Positions 46,301-56,739 of a DNA stretch of 64,000 bases are shown here, piece after piece. The DNA is from Juglans regia (Eukaryota; Streptophyta; Magnoliopsida; Fagales; Juglandaceae). The number at the start of each line of letters is the position of its first letter. The first letter of the stretch is position 1. The notes beneath the pieces were generated by a model, which saw nothing but the letters and a program-made list of their open reading frames with translations, was not told the origin of the DNA and searched no databases. The position numbers and the translations under genes were made by a program. Location of the stretch: NCBI RefSeq assembly GCF_001411555.2, contig NC_049903.1:11156362-11220361 (forward strand), written 5' to 3'.

Positions 46301-49300
46301 GGTTCATTTCCAGCAGGAGTATTGCAAATTAGACTTTGCTTGAATAATTCACAGAGGAGGGCTCTTCTACTGCCTTGTATAAAGTGTGAGAAGGAAGATG
46401 AATCATTCAAAGAAGTGTCTGTTGAGCGTCCGCCCTACTATAGTTACTTGGACTCTACATCTGGGCAGCTTGAACCAGCATCTGGTGCTCGTGCAAGTAT
46501 TCCAGAGCAGGAGTATTGGCCAGAAGGCACAGCTAGTCGAGTGAAGGCTGCCAGGGCTCCTGAGCCAACTGGTAAATCATTAGGATCTCCATCTTATGGA
46601 AAAAATCCTGGCAGTAGGAGAAAGAAGTATAAAACATCGGTTACTGCTCCTGAATCTTCTAATGTGAGTCTAGAAATGAGTGATCCACTGGAACCTGAAA
46701 GTTCAGTGGACACAACGGAAGAGCCTAAAGATTTATCTTCTGATTATGTTGTTTTTCAAACTGAACCCGAGCAAGAAGAAACTGGATATGAACTAGACAA
46801 GAAACTTGGACGCCCTCATCCCTTTATTGATCCAGAAGTGAAAAAGCCCATAGAGAAGCCACTTACTGGTGAAGAAATATGGTGGAACTGGAGAAAGCCA
46901 GAGAAGGAGCAATGGTCCAGATGGCAAAGAAGGCGACCTGATTCTGAGACGGTTAGTGCCAACATAAAGGAGAAAAATTGCCTAGCAACTCTAATACTCT
47001 ATATAAAGGAGAAGAAAAATTCTACTCATCATCCTCACACCACACACCACACATAATTTTTTAATTTTTGTTTTTTTTCTCTTATCAAATGTGTGGTGTA
47101 TGGATGATGAGTAGAAAAACTCAATTAGTTTAGGAAGAATAAAATAAAAATAAAAATAAAAATAAGTGGTATGTGGGGATGATGAGTAGTAAAGCTTGTT
47201 TGAGCTTAACTAAATTACTCCATATTGACATTGATTGCATTTTGATAAAAGGGTGGCGGGGTGGAGAGAGGTTATTCAAACCTTCTAAATGGCATGTGCT
47301 TCAAATATACACCTTCTCTTTACAAGCTCATGAAAAAGTGGGGAAGGAAAAAAGGAGAAATTGGGGTGTAATTGTCAAACCCATTGATCACTGGTTATGT
47401 GACCAATGGTTGATGCTAAAGTACGTCATGCATAGTCATCTTCACATGCCATCTGTCATCTTTCTCAGTATTTCCAGATGGTGAAGTGTGCCTTAGAGTG
47501 TAGTTAATGTGACCAAATGTCAGATGGCACTCAGTATGTTATGCATCACTTGTCAGCTGTGTGTTATTTTTCGCACCTGAGGGATTATAGCTCAAGAGTC
47601 AGAAAGGTTCAATGGTGGTCCTCTTGGAACCCTTTTATTAGTTGGTTCTGCATCTTTATACATCAGCTGCACAATGGATTATGTTTGCATAAGCGTTGCA
47701 CACAATATGCTTGTGGTATGGATTAGGTTAGCTAATGAAATCTACTTGGTCAAAATGTGTATGAAGATGAAGCACATCCTTTAGACATGCTCTGCGGCCT
47801 TTTATCTGAATTTTGACTTTTTTTTCAGGTTTTTCTCAAAGCAATGGCTGAGACTGGGCAAGTGAAGCTTTATGGTGAACACCCGACACTAACTGAAACT
47901 TCTCTCTACAGGGCTAGACGACATCTGTTCAAGGAAGAAAGGTATGGTCATTATAGAATAGCCCTTGTTGATTTACTACAATCACACACGTCTATATGTA
48001 AAAGAGGTAGAGTAGATGTAACCTATATCAAGCGGGGAACTATTTAAGAATGTGCATATCGTCTAGGACAGCCCTTAAATTCAGAAATTAGGGTTTCTAC
48101 AATCAATATGAGTGGGCTAGAAGGGCTTAATTTTTATAATTTTCTTGTTTCTTTTTCTCCCTCTAGATAAGTGTATTTCTTGTAACTTCCCATGGACTTG
48201 GATTGCGCCCTTTGAAGTCTTAATACTTATCACAAACATATACACGTGTGTGAAGAAACTGGGAATTAAAGGTGTTGTCCAGGCTGTGAGCAGTACCTAC
48301 CACCTGCCAGCCCTTAGCTATTGGCCGCCATCCACGGGTCATCTACAGCTGGCCACTGTCTCTGCCACCAAATGGAAGGCACCCCCCCCCCCCCCCTCCC
48401 CCGCTTTCTCCCCTCTCCCCTGGTGGCTTCACCATCTTCAGCAGGGGCATTTTTGGAGGCTTGGATAAGACTTGTTATCATTGACCCAACATTTTTGGCT
48501 AACTAAATGGAAACGACGGAGAATCCCACATTCTCAGGTATCTGATTCTGGACATGCAGCATCCAGCATATGGAATTTCGTGGGAAGTCAGGATTTCTTA
48601 AACCAAACAATCATATATGGTTTAGCCATAAGATATACTTACGTAGAAGCAATGCCCTAACATGATGTGGAAAACATTAAACTCCTACTAGGAAAGGAAA
48701 ATACCTTTAATCACAAAGAAAACTTGAACTAAACCTATCAGAAATTAAAATACACTAGACACATGAACAAATGACTAATAACTTGAATACTAAGCATGCT
48801 AAATCTGAAAATGACTAGAATACTCCTAGGATTAGAACTGCATGAGATGTAGGGTTTATTTTGGAATCTGTTAGTGATTATCATGTTAGCTTTGCAAATC
48901 TTCAATATTGTCTCCTGCCTCTAAATAATAATCAAAGACACCATAAATTTGATTCTTACAAGTTTGCTCATACACTTGTGTGATCTTAGATTACATGAAA
49001 TATTAGTTGAAACTTTTTTTCCACTTTAAGGATAACTATACTTTAGGGTTCATAGTGGGCAATCAGTACATGCTTGAAAAATATATGAAGCTAAACCATT
49101 GATATTAAAATGGACAAGTGGCAAGACAAGGATAAAGAACAGTGAGTACATTTGGAGAAGGTAGAGAAGGTGCTGATTGAAGATAAGAATAAGGCTGAAG
49201 AATTTTCGGTCCGGACCGGAAAAACCGACCGGACTGGACCAAAAATTCTTGTGGTCGGTCCGGTCCCGAGGTCTGTGATTTTTGGACCAGATCGGACCGA

Positions 49301-52300
49301 ATCCGACCGAATTAGTATATATATTTTAAAATATTTATATATATAATATTATTTTACATAGTAGTTGTACTTATATAAAAAAAAATTTATATAGTAGTTG
49401 TATGTGTTGGAAGGGGGGCAAATCTGTGGACCATCTTCTACTACATTGTGAGTTAGCTCGAGGGTTATGGAATGAAGTTCTTGGTAGAGTAGACTTGGCT
49501 TGGGTTATGCCTAAGATAGTTGTGGCGGTTTTGGCTAGCAGGACAAACATGAGAGGTATTCGACAGATTAAAGCCATGTGGAAGATGATTCCTATATGCA
49601 TCATGTGGTGTTTGTGGCAGGAGAGTAATGAACGAACGTTCGAGGACAAAGAGAGATTGATGGAGGAATTGAAAGTTTTATTTCTTAGAACTCTTTGTAC
49701 TTGGGCCATTACAGTAGACTTTAATGGCCTAGATTTTTATGATTTCCTTATCTCTATAGCCCCTACTTAGATAGGGCAAACTATAAATGTACCAGGCTTT
49801 GCCTATTCTTTTTTTTTTATAAGTAAAACAAGAATTTATTAAATCACCAAGTGTCAAATTACAAAGAAAAATGCCCTAATTATGTAGGAGCATTAGAAAC
49901 TAAGAAGTCATGAAAGTCCATGCCATTAAAGTCTACAGCAATGGCCCAAGTACAAAGAGTCCTAAAAAATAATAGTTTTAGCTCCTCCAAAGATCTCTCT
50001 GTCTTCAAAGTCCTCTCATTGCGCTCCTACCATAAGCACCACATAATACAGATAGAGATCATCTTCCAAACTGCTTTGATCTGTCTCTCCCCTCGAATTG
50101 AGATCTAGCAAGCCAATACTTCCAAAACGGTTTCCGGCATAACCCATGCTAAATCCATTCTTTTAAACACCTCGTCCCAAAGAGTCCTGACTATCTCGCA
50201 GTGTAAAAGTAAATGATTCACCGACTCACCCCCGCTTTTACACATACAACACCAATCTGCAATGATTATCCTCCTCTTTCTTAGATTATCCGTTGTGAGA
50301 ATCTTGCCCAAAGAAAGTGCCCACACAAAGAAAGAGGCTTTGGGAGGAGCCTTGTGATGCCAGAGCCTTCTCCAAGGAAACTGTATCTCTGGAACTTGTG
50401 TGAGAACCTTATAAAAGGAACGAACAGAGAACACCCATTTCCCTGCAGGACTCCACCAAAACTCATCTTCATGCTGGATATTTGGATGAACAGAGTACAA
50501 GAGACTATAAAAATCTACAAAACTCTCCATCTCCCAATCTTGTGCTGCACTGTTGAAATTGATGTTCCAATGACTTTTCCTACCTTAGACTTTCATGACC
50601 TCCGCCACTGTGGCATCTTTGGCGCTTGCAATCAAGAAAAGAGAAGGAAACAGATCTTGTAGAACATTGTTACTACACCAAGCATCCTTCCAAAATCTGA
50701 TCTTGGAACCTGTCCCCAATTGTAATCTAGTATAACAATGAAAGACCTCCCATCCTCTTCTAATATGTTTCCATAGCCCCATTCCAGAAGCTCCTCTAAC
50801 TTCTCTAGTACGCCACCCCTCCCCTAAATCCCCATATTTGTTCTCGATCACATTCTTCCATAAGGCCTCTGGTTCCTTGGTATATCGCCACAACCATTTA
50901 CCTATTCTTTGATTAATAGAATTTATTTACTTATTAAAAAAAAAAAAGAGTTAATGATGTAATTTTCATTTAATCTATTATTGTTGACCATATAAAATGT
51001 TAAATAATATATGCTATCAATTAATAATATATCATAAATCACATGATAATATACGTAGATACATAATACATTTATACATACTCTACTATTTAGACTTAAT
51101 TTAAGTAATGAGGTAATTTTTTTTTAAATAACTAAGTTGCAAGCAAGCATGAATAATCTATGTACAGTGAAATTATTTGATATTCATTAACCATATATAA
51201 AATGTTAGAATTTTAATTTTTAATATAGGACATTATTAATAATTTTACGTACTAAAGTCTAAGTTAGTAAGTAGTAACTATCAATATCATAAATATAATT
51301 ATAGTTAAATATTTTTTTAATGAGTTAGCTAAATAATCCACATTAATAATTCACTTAATTTTAATTTTAGTAATTTAAATATTTTTTTAATTAATTTATT
51401 TGCACAAAAACAAGATGAAAAAAAATGGGTCAGACCAAACGGACCGATAGCTACCAGTCTGGTCCGGTCCGGTCCCTATGGGTGTTCAGTCATGTCCAGG
51501 GTGGGAAAATCCTGAACTGAAGGGGTTCGGTTAGGTCCCAAAAACCCCCTACTAGATAAGGAAAATATATGGCATGTTTTCCCGTTGCTTGGAAGTGTAA
51601 ATTAAACCTTTTAAAAGACTTTCAACCAAAAACCTGAACATTAAGGGGGAGAACTTTATCACCGAATACTTTTTGCAATAAAATGTTCTATCTTATCGCA
51701 AACACAGAAGCCCTGCTTTCTTACTTGATGTTTAAAATCTATGTGCAGAAACTTATTTACGTATCTGTCCATAATTATGATGCTTAATATAACAAATGTT
51801 GAAAGTAAGCCGGGTTCGTTTGTGCTTGCCCTGCTTTCTCTCTTTCCCTAATTTACAACTATCGATTGATTTGCCACCTGAAAATAATTTATTACAAACA
51901 CTTTTGTAGCATTGCAGTTTTGTGAAGGCATTTGCGAAAATATTCTTGATTTTGTAGGCTTCAAGCAGAACAAGAGAGACTGGAAAAAGTAGGTCCAATA
52001 GCATATTACTCCGAATGGGTAGAATCATGGAAAAGAGACACTTCACACGAAGCTGTTCAGAAACATTTCGAAGAGACTGATGAAGATGAAAACACCCAAC
52101 TAATTGAAATGTTTTGCCATCAAACAGATCGAGAGTATCGGATAATGATGGGAACTGATATCCGTATTCGTAGGGATCCTCTAGCAATGCGAATGAAGGA
52201 GGAACAAATAAAGCAAAGTATCTATCCATATCTAATAATTTAATGCATTATTTTGTATCTTCAATTTGTAATCATATATTGTTTAGTATTTAGTTTATTG

Positions 52301-55300
52301 TGATTGATTCGGTATTAGTCTGTCAAAGTGGGATTATTCTGTTTATATATTTTGGACTTTTTTTTTTCCATATTCATAGAGGATGCTGGGTAGGGATTAA
52401 GGAACTTCCTGAGGTTGGTGGGATTAAGATGACATCCTTTCTTGTGAGAGATATTACCAGAACCTTGCTCCTGGTTAAATAAATTGCAGCAGATGCTTGC
52501 TGCTCTAACAGATCAGCTGACATCATGCTTAGAGTACCTCTCTCATACTCTAAATATGTCAGACTGGGGATGTCAAATATACCCTTTTAAGTGAAATAAA
52601 ATTAAAGTGAGTTTATTGGGTTATTATTGCAAAATAACAGTGGTCAATCCCATTCAGTTTCTATCATGAATGAGAGGATTTGTGGTATTTGAACTAGGGA
52701 GATAATTTGCATTATCACAAACCTGAGGAGAGGCCGTTGTGATTTACCCAGAACAAAGGGAAGAGGGATGAATCCATTCCTCCTCTCTATGTGTAGTCTA
52801 TGCATCTGGTGCACATTTGTTTCTTTCTCTTCTCATTTTCAATGTTTCTGTTGCCAGGGAAACCCATAGTCATTGTAAGAAACATCCACTTGTATGGTTT
52901 CTTCTGGCTGCATTTTGTTTGAAGTTTCTTCTATATTGAGTGTGTAAATGTCCTACAAGTTGCGGTTTCATGCCTTTCCTAATTTAGCATGATTCTTACA
53001 TAATGACACCACTTATTGTTGATATAATATTATTTCCGTGCCTTTAATCATCCTTCTACAATTCAAAGCTGCCTGACTTGACTCTTAATTATTAGTATTA
53101 TGTTAAAGCAACAAATGAGAGAATTTGCATTTCATTACCCTTAAACCATATTAGTTTTATTTTGTTCTAGAAATTCAAAACTCTGTTGTCCTTTTCAGTA
53201 TGGGGTGGGGATCCAGTGTATCCAACGGTGAACTACATTCAAGACCCTGATGAAGAGATTGATTTCAGGGGCCCAGATTTTCATGAACCTACACCCAATA
53301 TGCTGGCTTATCTGAAGGAGGTAAATACACTTAAATTCAAATCTCCCCCTGCCATTGCTTATTGTATTTATCTGGTATACAATGTATCTGCTCTATTTTT
53401 TCCCCTACAAGCAGAACTCTTCCATTGTTACTTAAAGAGTAGAACTAGTACTAATCCTTTCCTCAATAGAGCTTCTGTCGATAGTTTCTAAGTAAATGCT
53501 GTGAAAACCACTCAAGTAAAATTGGAGAGTGGTCTCAAAGATGGAAGAAAAGAGATACTCTCCCCGTCACATTTTGTTTGTCCCTTTTTTGGAAAGTCCT
53601 GTAAATTGTAATACAAGTCCGCATTCCCAAACTAATACATACAATTGCAGTTTTCCTTAATTACGTGTCGCTTAATACATACAATTGCAGTTTGGCAGTT
53701 TTCCTTAATTAGTGTTGGAAAATAATGACGTATTATTTGTTTGTCAAAGCAATAACTTTTGTTCCCTCAAATAGTTAGAATTATGGAGAAAGACCAGAAA
53801 AATGGAGAGGGAATAAATGAAAACATGAGTAGCATTTTATGTTTTTGTTTAGATTTGTATTAAGCCTTGACCTGGTTATACTTATGCTGGTTGAGTGTTG
53901 GGCTCAAGTATTTATGTATACATTTATTTAGGAGTATATTCATGTATGTACAAAACTTGCTGAAACTTTTATCATACTAAAAAAGAAGGATAAAAACTAA
54001 ACTTTAAGCTCTGAAGTTCTTTCCTCTGCTTTGATCAGCATGGCAAAATCATATCAAGAGAGGAGCTTGAAAAGATGCTGGCAAACGACAAGACTGAAGA
54101 GTTAGAGGTGAACTCCACTTGATGTATCGATTTTCGTTCTGTATTTCAAATTGGATATAGATGATTTGTTCCACCAGACCAAAGTAGAAAATATATGCAC
54201 TATCTATTGATATTTGATGTTCTTATTATGCTTTGACATCTACTTACCGTTGACGATTTATTTGTTTTGCTCTAAAACACCGTTGGAAACCAATATAAAT
54301 GTGCCCATTTCTCGTCATCTCTAGTTGTGTTGGAAATTGGCTATGAACAGGTTGATGGCGGAGGATGACTGGCAAATATTATCCTCAAAAGCAGTTTTAT
54401 GGTATTCACTGAACGAGAGGATGAGAAGTTGAGTTGTAATAATAAAACGTCCAGTGGAAATAAGTTCTCTTAGTAATCCAGTGATCAGTTCACATGAGAT
54501 TATTACCTATTTATGTTTGATGGTTTTTGAGGGTGCATAAGATCCCATTCTTAAGTTTTTGGCTTGGTGAGACGAGTAAGTAAGAGTGGAGATTTGTATT
54601 TAACAAAAAATACAAGCAGAAGAAGATGAATTAGACAATCTATATGCAAGCAACTAATTCATATCACATTTAAAAATATTTTGGTGAAACAAAGCCCTAG
54701 AGGAACAGTTTGTTCTTTTTCTTCCTGAATTGAATTTTGGGTATCAAGGAATTTCACTAGTTTATTGGCATATTTTAGGAAACTGATAAAGGCAGGTTCT
54801 TTATTTATATGTTATCTGTAGTAACCTTGGTAATATGAAATTTTGTTGTATAATTACAGTGCGGACATGCATCGATCTGATGATTTTTATTCTGAAAAGT
54901 GCATCTATCGTACAAAATTGCCTTCTTCTGATAAGTTATTTCTCCAAGAATCACTTGACTTGTGTTGGTTTCTGGCACTTGAAATACTAAACATGCCAAT
55001 TACTTTAGGTTAACTTTGAAGCAACACCACCAAAGGCAAACCTCTAAATATCTATAGTTTTCGAGCTTTATTCATGGTTTGACTCTTGATGTTTACCAAT
55101 AAATGCAGGTAACAGATATGGATGATGCTTTGGCACGAGCAGTTGACATTGGTGAAGAGGATGTGAGTTTTATTTGCCTCATCTTTTTTGACCCTTTTTT
55201 CTCTTTAGTTTATGATGATTCCCTTGGTTTCTATTGTCCAAATGGCCTTCTGGTTGTTTTTTCAAGTAATTTCATTCCCATCACAAGGGTGTTGGCTTGA

Positions 55301-56735
55301 TGGTAAGAGGCTTCCTCTCATGTGATTTGGTAGATGAAATGTCATGGGTTCGAGTCTCCATGAGCATGATGCCAAGGAGATGAGACATGCCCATTATCTA
55401 TGCCTACTGTCTCAGAACCTGTGATAACCCAATATGATAAGGATAAGGGTAGGTGATGTATGGGATCCCATATTGCTCGGATGGAGAAGTTTTTGCTCTT
55501 TATAATGTTCCAATGGGGCTCCAATTGTATCATTGGCTAGTCCTTTTGGAGTATAGGTCACATGACTTGGGCCTTCCATTGGGGTATTACAAAACCCTTG
55601 GTAGATTGGGATTGGGTTATAGGCTTCTAGCTTTGGCAAATCTTAAGGGAGAGCCCACAGGCCTAGCTAGTCTCCTCTTTAGCTGGTCCCCAATGGGTAT
55701 GGTCATGTCCACATAGAGAGCACCAACTTTTAGTCTCTCATTCCACCCACCCTCGCTGCTCTTTTTGCCCGAAAAGGAAGGGGAGAGAGAGAGAGGGATA
55801 GAGTAATTTCATACCCTTTTAACCTATTTGCAACAGGATGAAGGAGAGGATAGTGATGTTGAGGTTGAGGTAGAAGAGGACGAGAAAATCACACGCAATT
55901 GGAGCGTCTTGAAAAGTACTCCAGAGCTTCGCAAATCCAAGGTGATTTTGTATTTCATTATATCCCAGTTCGGTTGCATGCTTTCATTATTTATTATTTG
56001 ATTAGGCGATGAGCATTATTCCACATTATTCCACACATCTCCCTGTACCTCATTTCAGAAGAAGTCATAAATAGCTAAAGGCTTGTTGCCGATCCCTGGC
56101 TACAATCTCATGGACATCATAAATAGTACCTACCACTCCTACTTTTTCCACTTCGCATATGGGCTTTATATTCTCTACGGCGTCAACCATAAGTTTGATT
56201 ATATCGCGTTCAGTTTGAGCTGGGCGATGAAAAGTTTGATAAACAATAGTACAAACTCTTGTTCTTTTACCTTCTTTCATGCGAAAGTTGACCAACTTCT
56301 TGATCATTTGTTTTTGCTCACCATCCAAGGCCCCCTACATAGCTTAGAATTTTTGAGCAATTGGAAGCCGCTTTCGATGCCAAGGCCGAAAAATGTGTAT
56401 TACGCAATCGTTACTGAGACTTGCATAAACATGGTTAAATGTTCTGTTAATCCCTGATTTACATCACTCTGTACAATAATACGGGGTTATCGTCCTTCGA
56501 ACTATTAGCATCCACTAGATAGCAAGCAACGGATTCTATTAAAGAAAGGAGTTAGAAATTGAAAGTTTGAAGCACTAGTAGAAGTTACTTTGCATCTCAT
56601 GTTGCTTCTTGTTTATTGCTCCTACCCTTGAACTTGCAGGGAAAGCCGAAGGACAATTCCATGTCTCTGGACGAAGCCATTGGTGACTCTGAAAACCTGA
56701 CTGATTTTCTACTAGACTTCGAAGAAGATGACTGA
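43387..56735 (+). CDS. HMR: HEMERA / PTAC12 / PAP5, plastid and nuclear transcription protein
   Basis: Ten coding exons close in frame to 506 codons: 43387-43420, 43569-43639, 46355-46951, 47829-47941, 51958-52217, 53199-53320, 54039-54107, 55109-55162, 55837-55941 and 56640-56735. HEMERA is a subunit of the plastid-encoded RNA polymerase (PAP5) and also acts in the nucleus in phytochrome signalling. Conserved runs include [20 protein letters not shown], a Trp-rich [77 protein letters not shown] and the acidic C-terminus [13 protein letters not shown], the site of its transactivation segment. The N-terminus [10 protein letters not shown] resembles the family transit peptide. The first donor is uncertain: 43421 (GTTCTT) or 43430 (GTTAAC); both keep the frame. 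Confidence 0.94.
44083..45985 (-). mobile_element. 5'-truncated L1 LINE, minus strand, in HEMERA intron 2
   Basis: The minus strand reads from the reverse transcriptase core: SRGMR, a stop, [19 protein letters not shown] and LIANDTL (the FADD site changed to IAND). It continues through [40 protein letters not shown] and the zf-RVT-like [20 protein letters not shown], ending in a poly(A) (T-run at 44083-44091). It is the same family as the 18866-23904 copy. It is heavily decayed, and all frames are broken. Confidence 0.85.
44811..44889. repeat. 29 bp minisatellite (2.7 copies) inside the LINE
   Basis: Units of GATAACCTCCAACGCCCAAT plus CAACTCAGT start at 44811, 44840 and 44869. The unit length is not a multiple of three, so it breaks the old ORF2 frame. 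Confidence 0.9.
46952..47828 (+). other. HMR: HEMERA intron 3 with CACACCACA-end MITE
   Basis: The donor is GAGACG|GTTAGT and the acceptor TTTTTCAG|GTTTTT. The MITE cluster lies at 47016-47195. The rest is non-repetitive intron with chance ORFs. Confidence 0.8.
47016..47195. mobile_element. Fold-back MITE, CTACTCATCATCC ends
   Basis: TTCTACTCATCATCCTCACA at 47022 is matched by GTATGGATGATGAGTAGAA at about 47097-47117. A second right-end copy, GGGGATGATGAGTAGTA, follows at 47175-47191. The first pair can form a hairpin of about 25 bp arms. Confidence 0.65.
49400..50947 (+). mobile_element. 5'-truncated LINE (plus), interrupted by a second LINE
   Basis: The plus strand reads the zf-RVT end of ORF2: [40 protein letters not shown] and [16 protein letters not shown], then a stop. 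Its 3' tail is split at CCTATTCTTT (49802-49811) and resumes after 50910 with GATTAATAGAATTTATTTAC and a poly(A) at about 50936-50947. Rejoined in order, the tail has the same layout as that of the 18866-23904 copy. Confidence 0.85.
49812..50900 (-). mobile_element. Second LINE (minus) inserted in the tail of the first, 10 bp target duplication
   Basis: CCTATTCTTT flanks it at 49802-49811 and 50901-50910. The insert starts with a T-run (its poly(A)). On the minus strand it reads [53 protein letters not shown] and [20 protein letters not shown], then EVLAC and a stop. It is truncated at the 5' side near 50900. Two frames are needed, so it is inactive. Confidence 0.88.
52218..55108 (+). other. 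HMR: HEMERA introns 5-7, no insertion recognised
   Basis: Introns 52218-53198, 53321-54038 and 54108-55108 alternate with short coding exons. They are AT-rich, with donors GTATCT, GTAAAT and GTGAAC. I see no transposon ends here apart from a short duplication of TTAATACATACAATTGCAGT near 53630-53700. Confidence 0.7.
55280..55700 (+). mobile_element. SINE-like element with tRNA-type promoter boxes (HEMERA intron 8)
   Basis: TTGGCTTGATGGTAAGAGG (about 55287-55305) resembles an A box and GGGTTCGAGTCTCC (55347-55360) a B box, spaced as in tRNA-derived SINEs. The body after it (GGGATCCCATATTGCTCGGA and following) has no coding content. No poly(A)/T tail or target duplication was fixed, so other non-autonomous elements remain possible. 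Confidence 0.45.
56060..56560 (-). pseudogene. rps7: NUMT: partial mitochondrial rps7 in HEMERA intron 9
   Basis: The minus strand reads [20 protein letters not shown], then [40 protein letters not shown] and [16 protein letters not shown] (about 56328-56080), clearly the N-terminal half of plant mitochondrial ribosomal protein S7. The expected start region is damaged (ATG then TAG at 56340-56335), and the reading breaks after RQQ with a shift and stop. About 81 of roughly 148 residues remain. Upstream on the minus strand (56341-56560) the sequence may be mitochondrial flank. In intron 9 it is antisense to HEMERA and does not touch its splice sites. Confidence 0.85.
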
Positions 56736-56739
56736 TCTT

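Larger units (their letters stand above)
43640..46354 (+). other. HMR: HEMERA intron 2, occupied mostly by a LINE
   Basis: The donor is TTTCAG|GTTTGT and the acceptor TTCACAG|AGGAGG. The LINE copy at 44083-45985 fills most of the intron. The ends of the intron show no other element. Confidence 0.8.
47942..51957 (+). other. HMR: HEMERA intron 4, 4 kb, with nested LINEs
   Basis: The donor is AAAG|GTATGG and the acceptor TTTTGTAG|GCTTCA. Besides the LINE pieces it contains a run of 15 C at 48382-48396 and two GGTCCGG-rich blocks (49205-49320 and 51440-51545) that may be the two ends of one element split by the LINEs. Confidence 0.75.
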
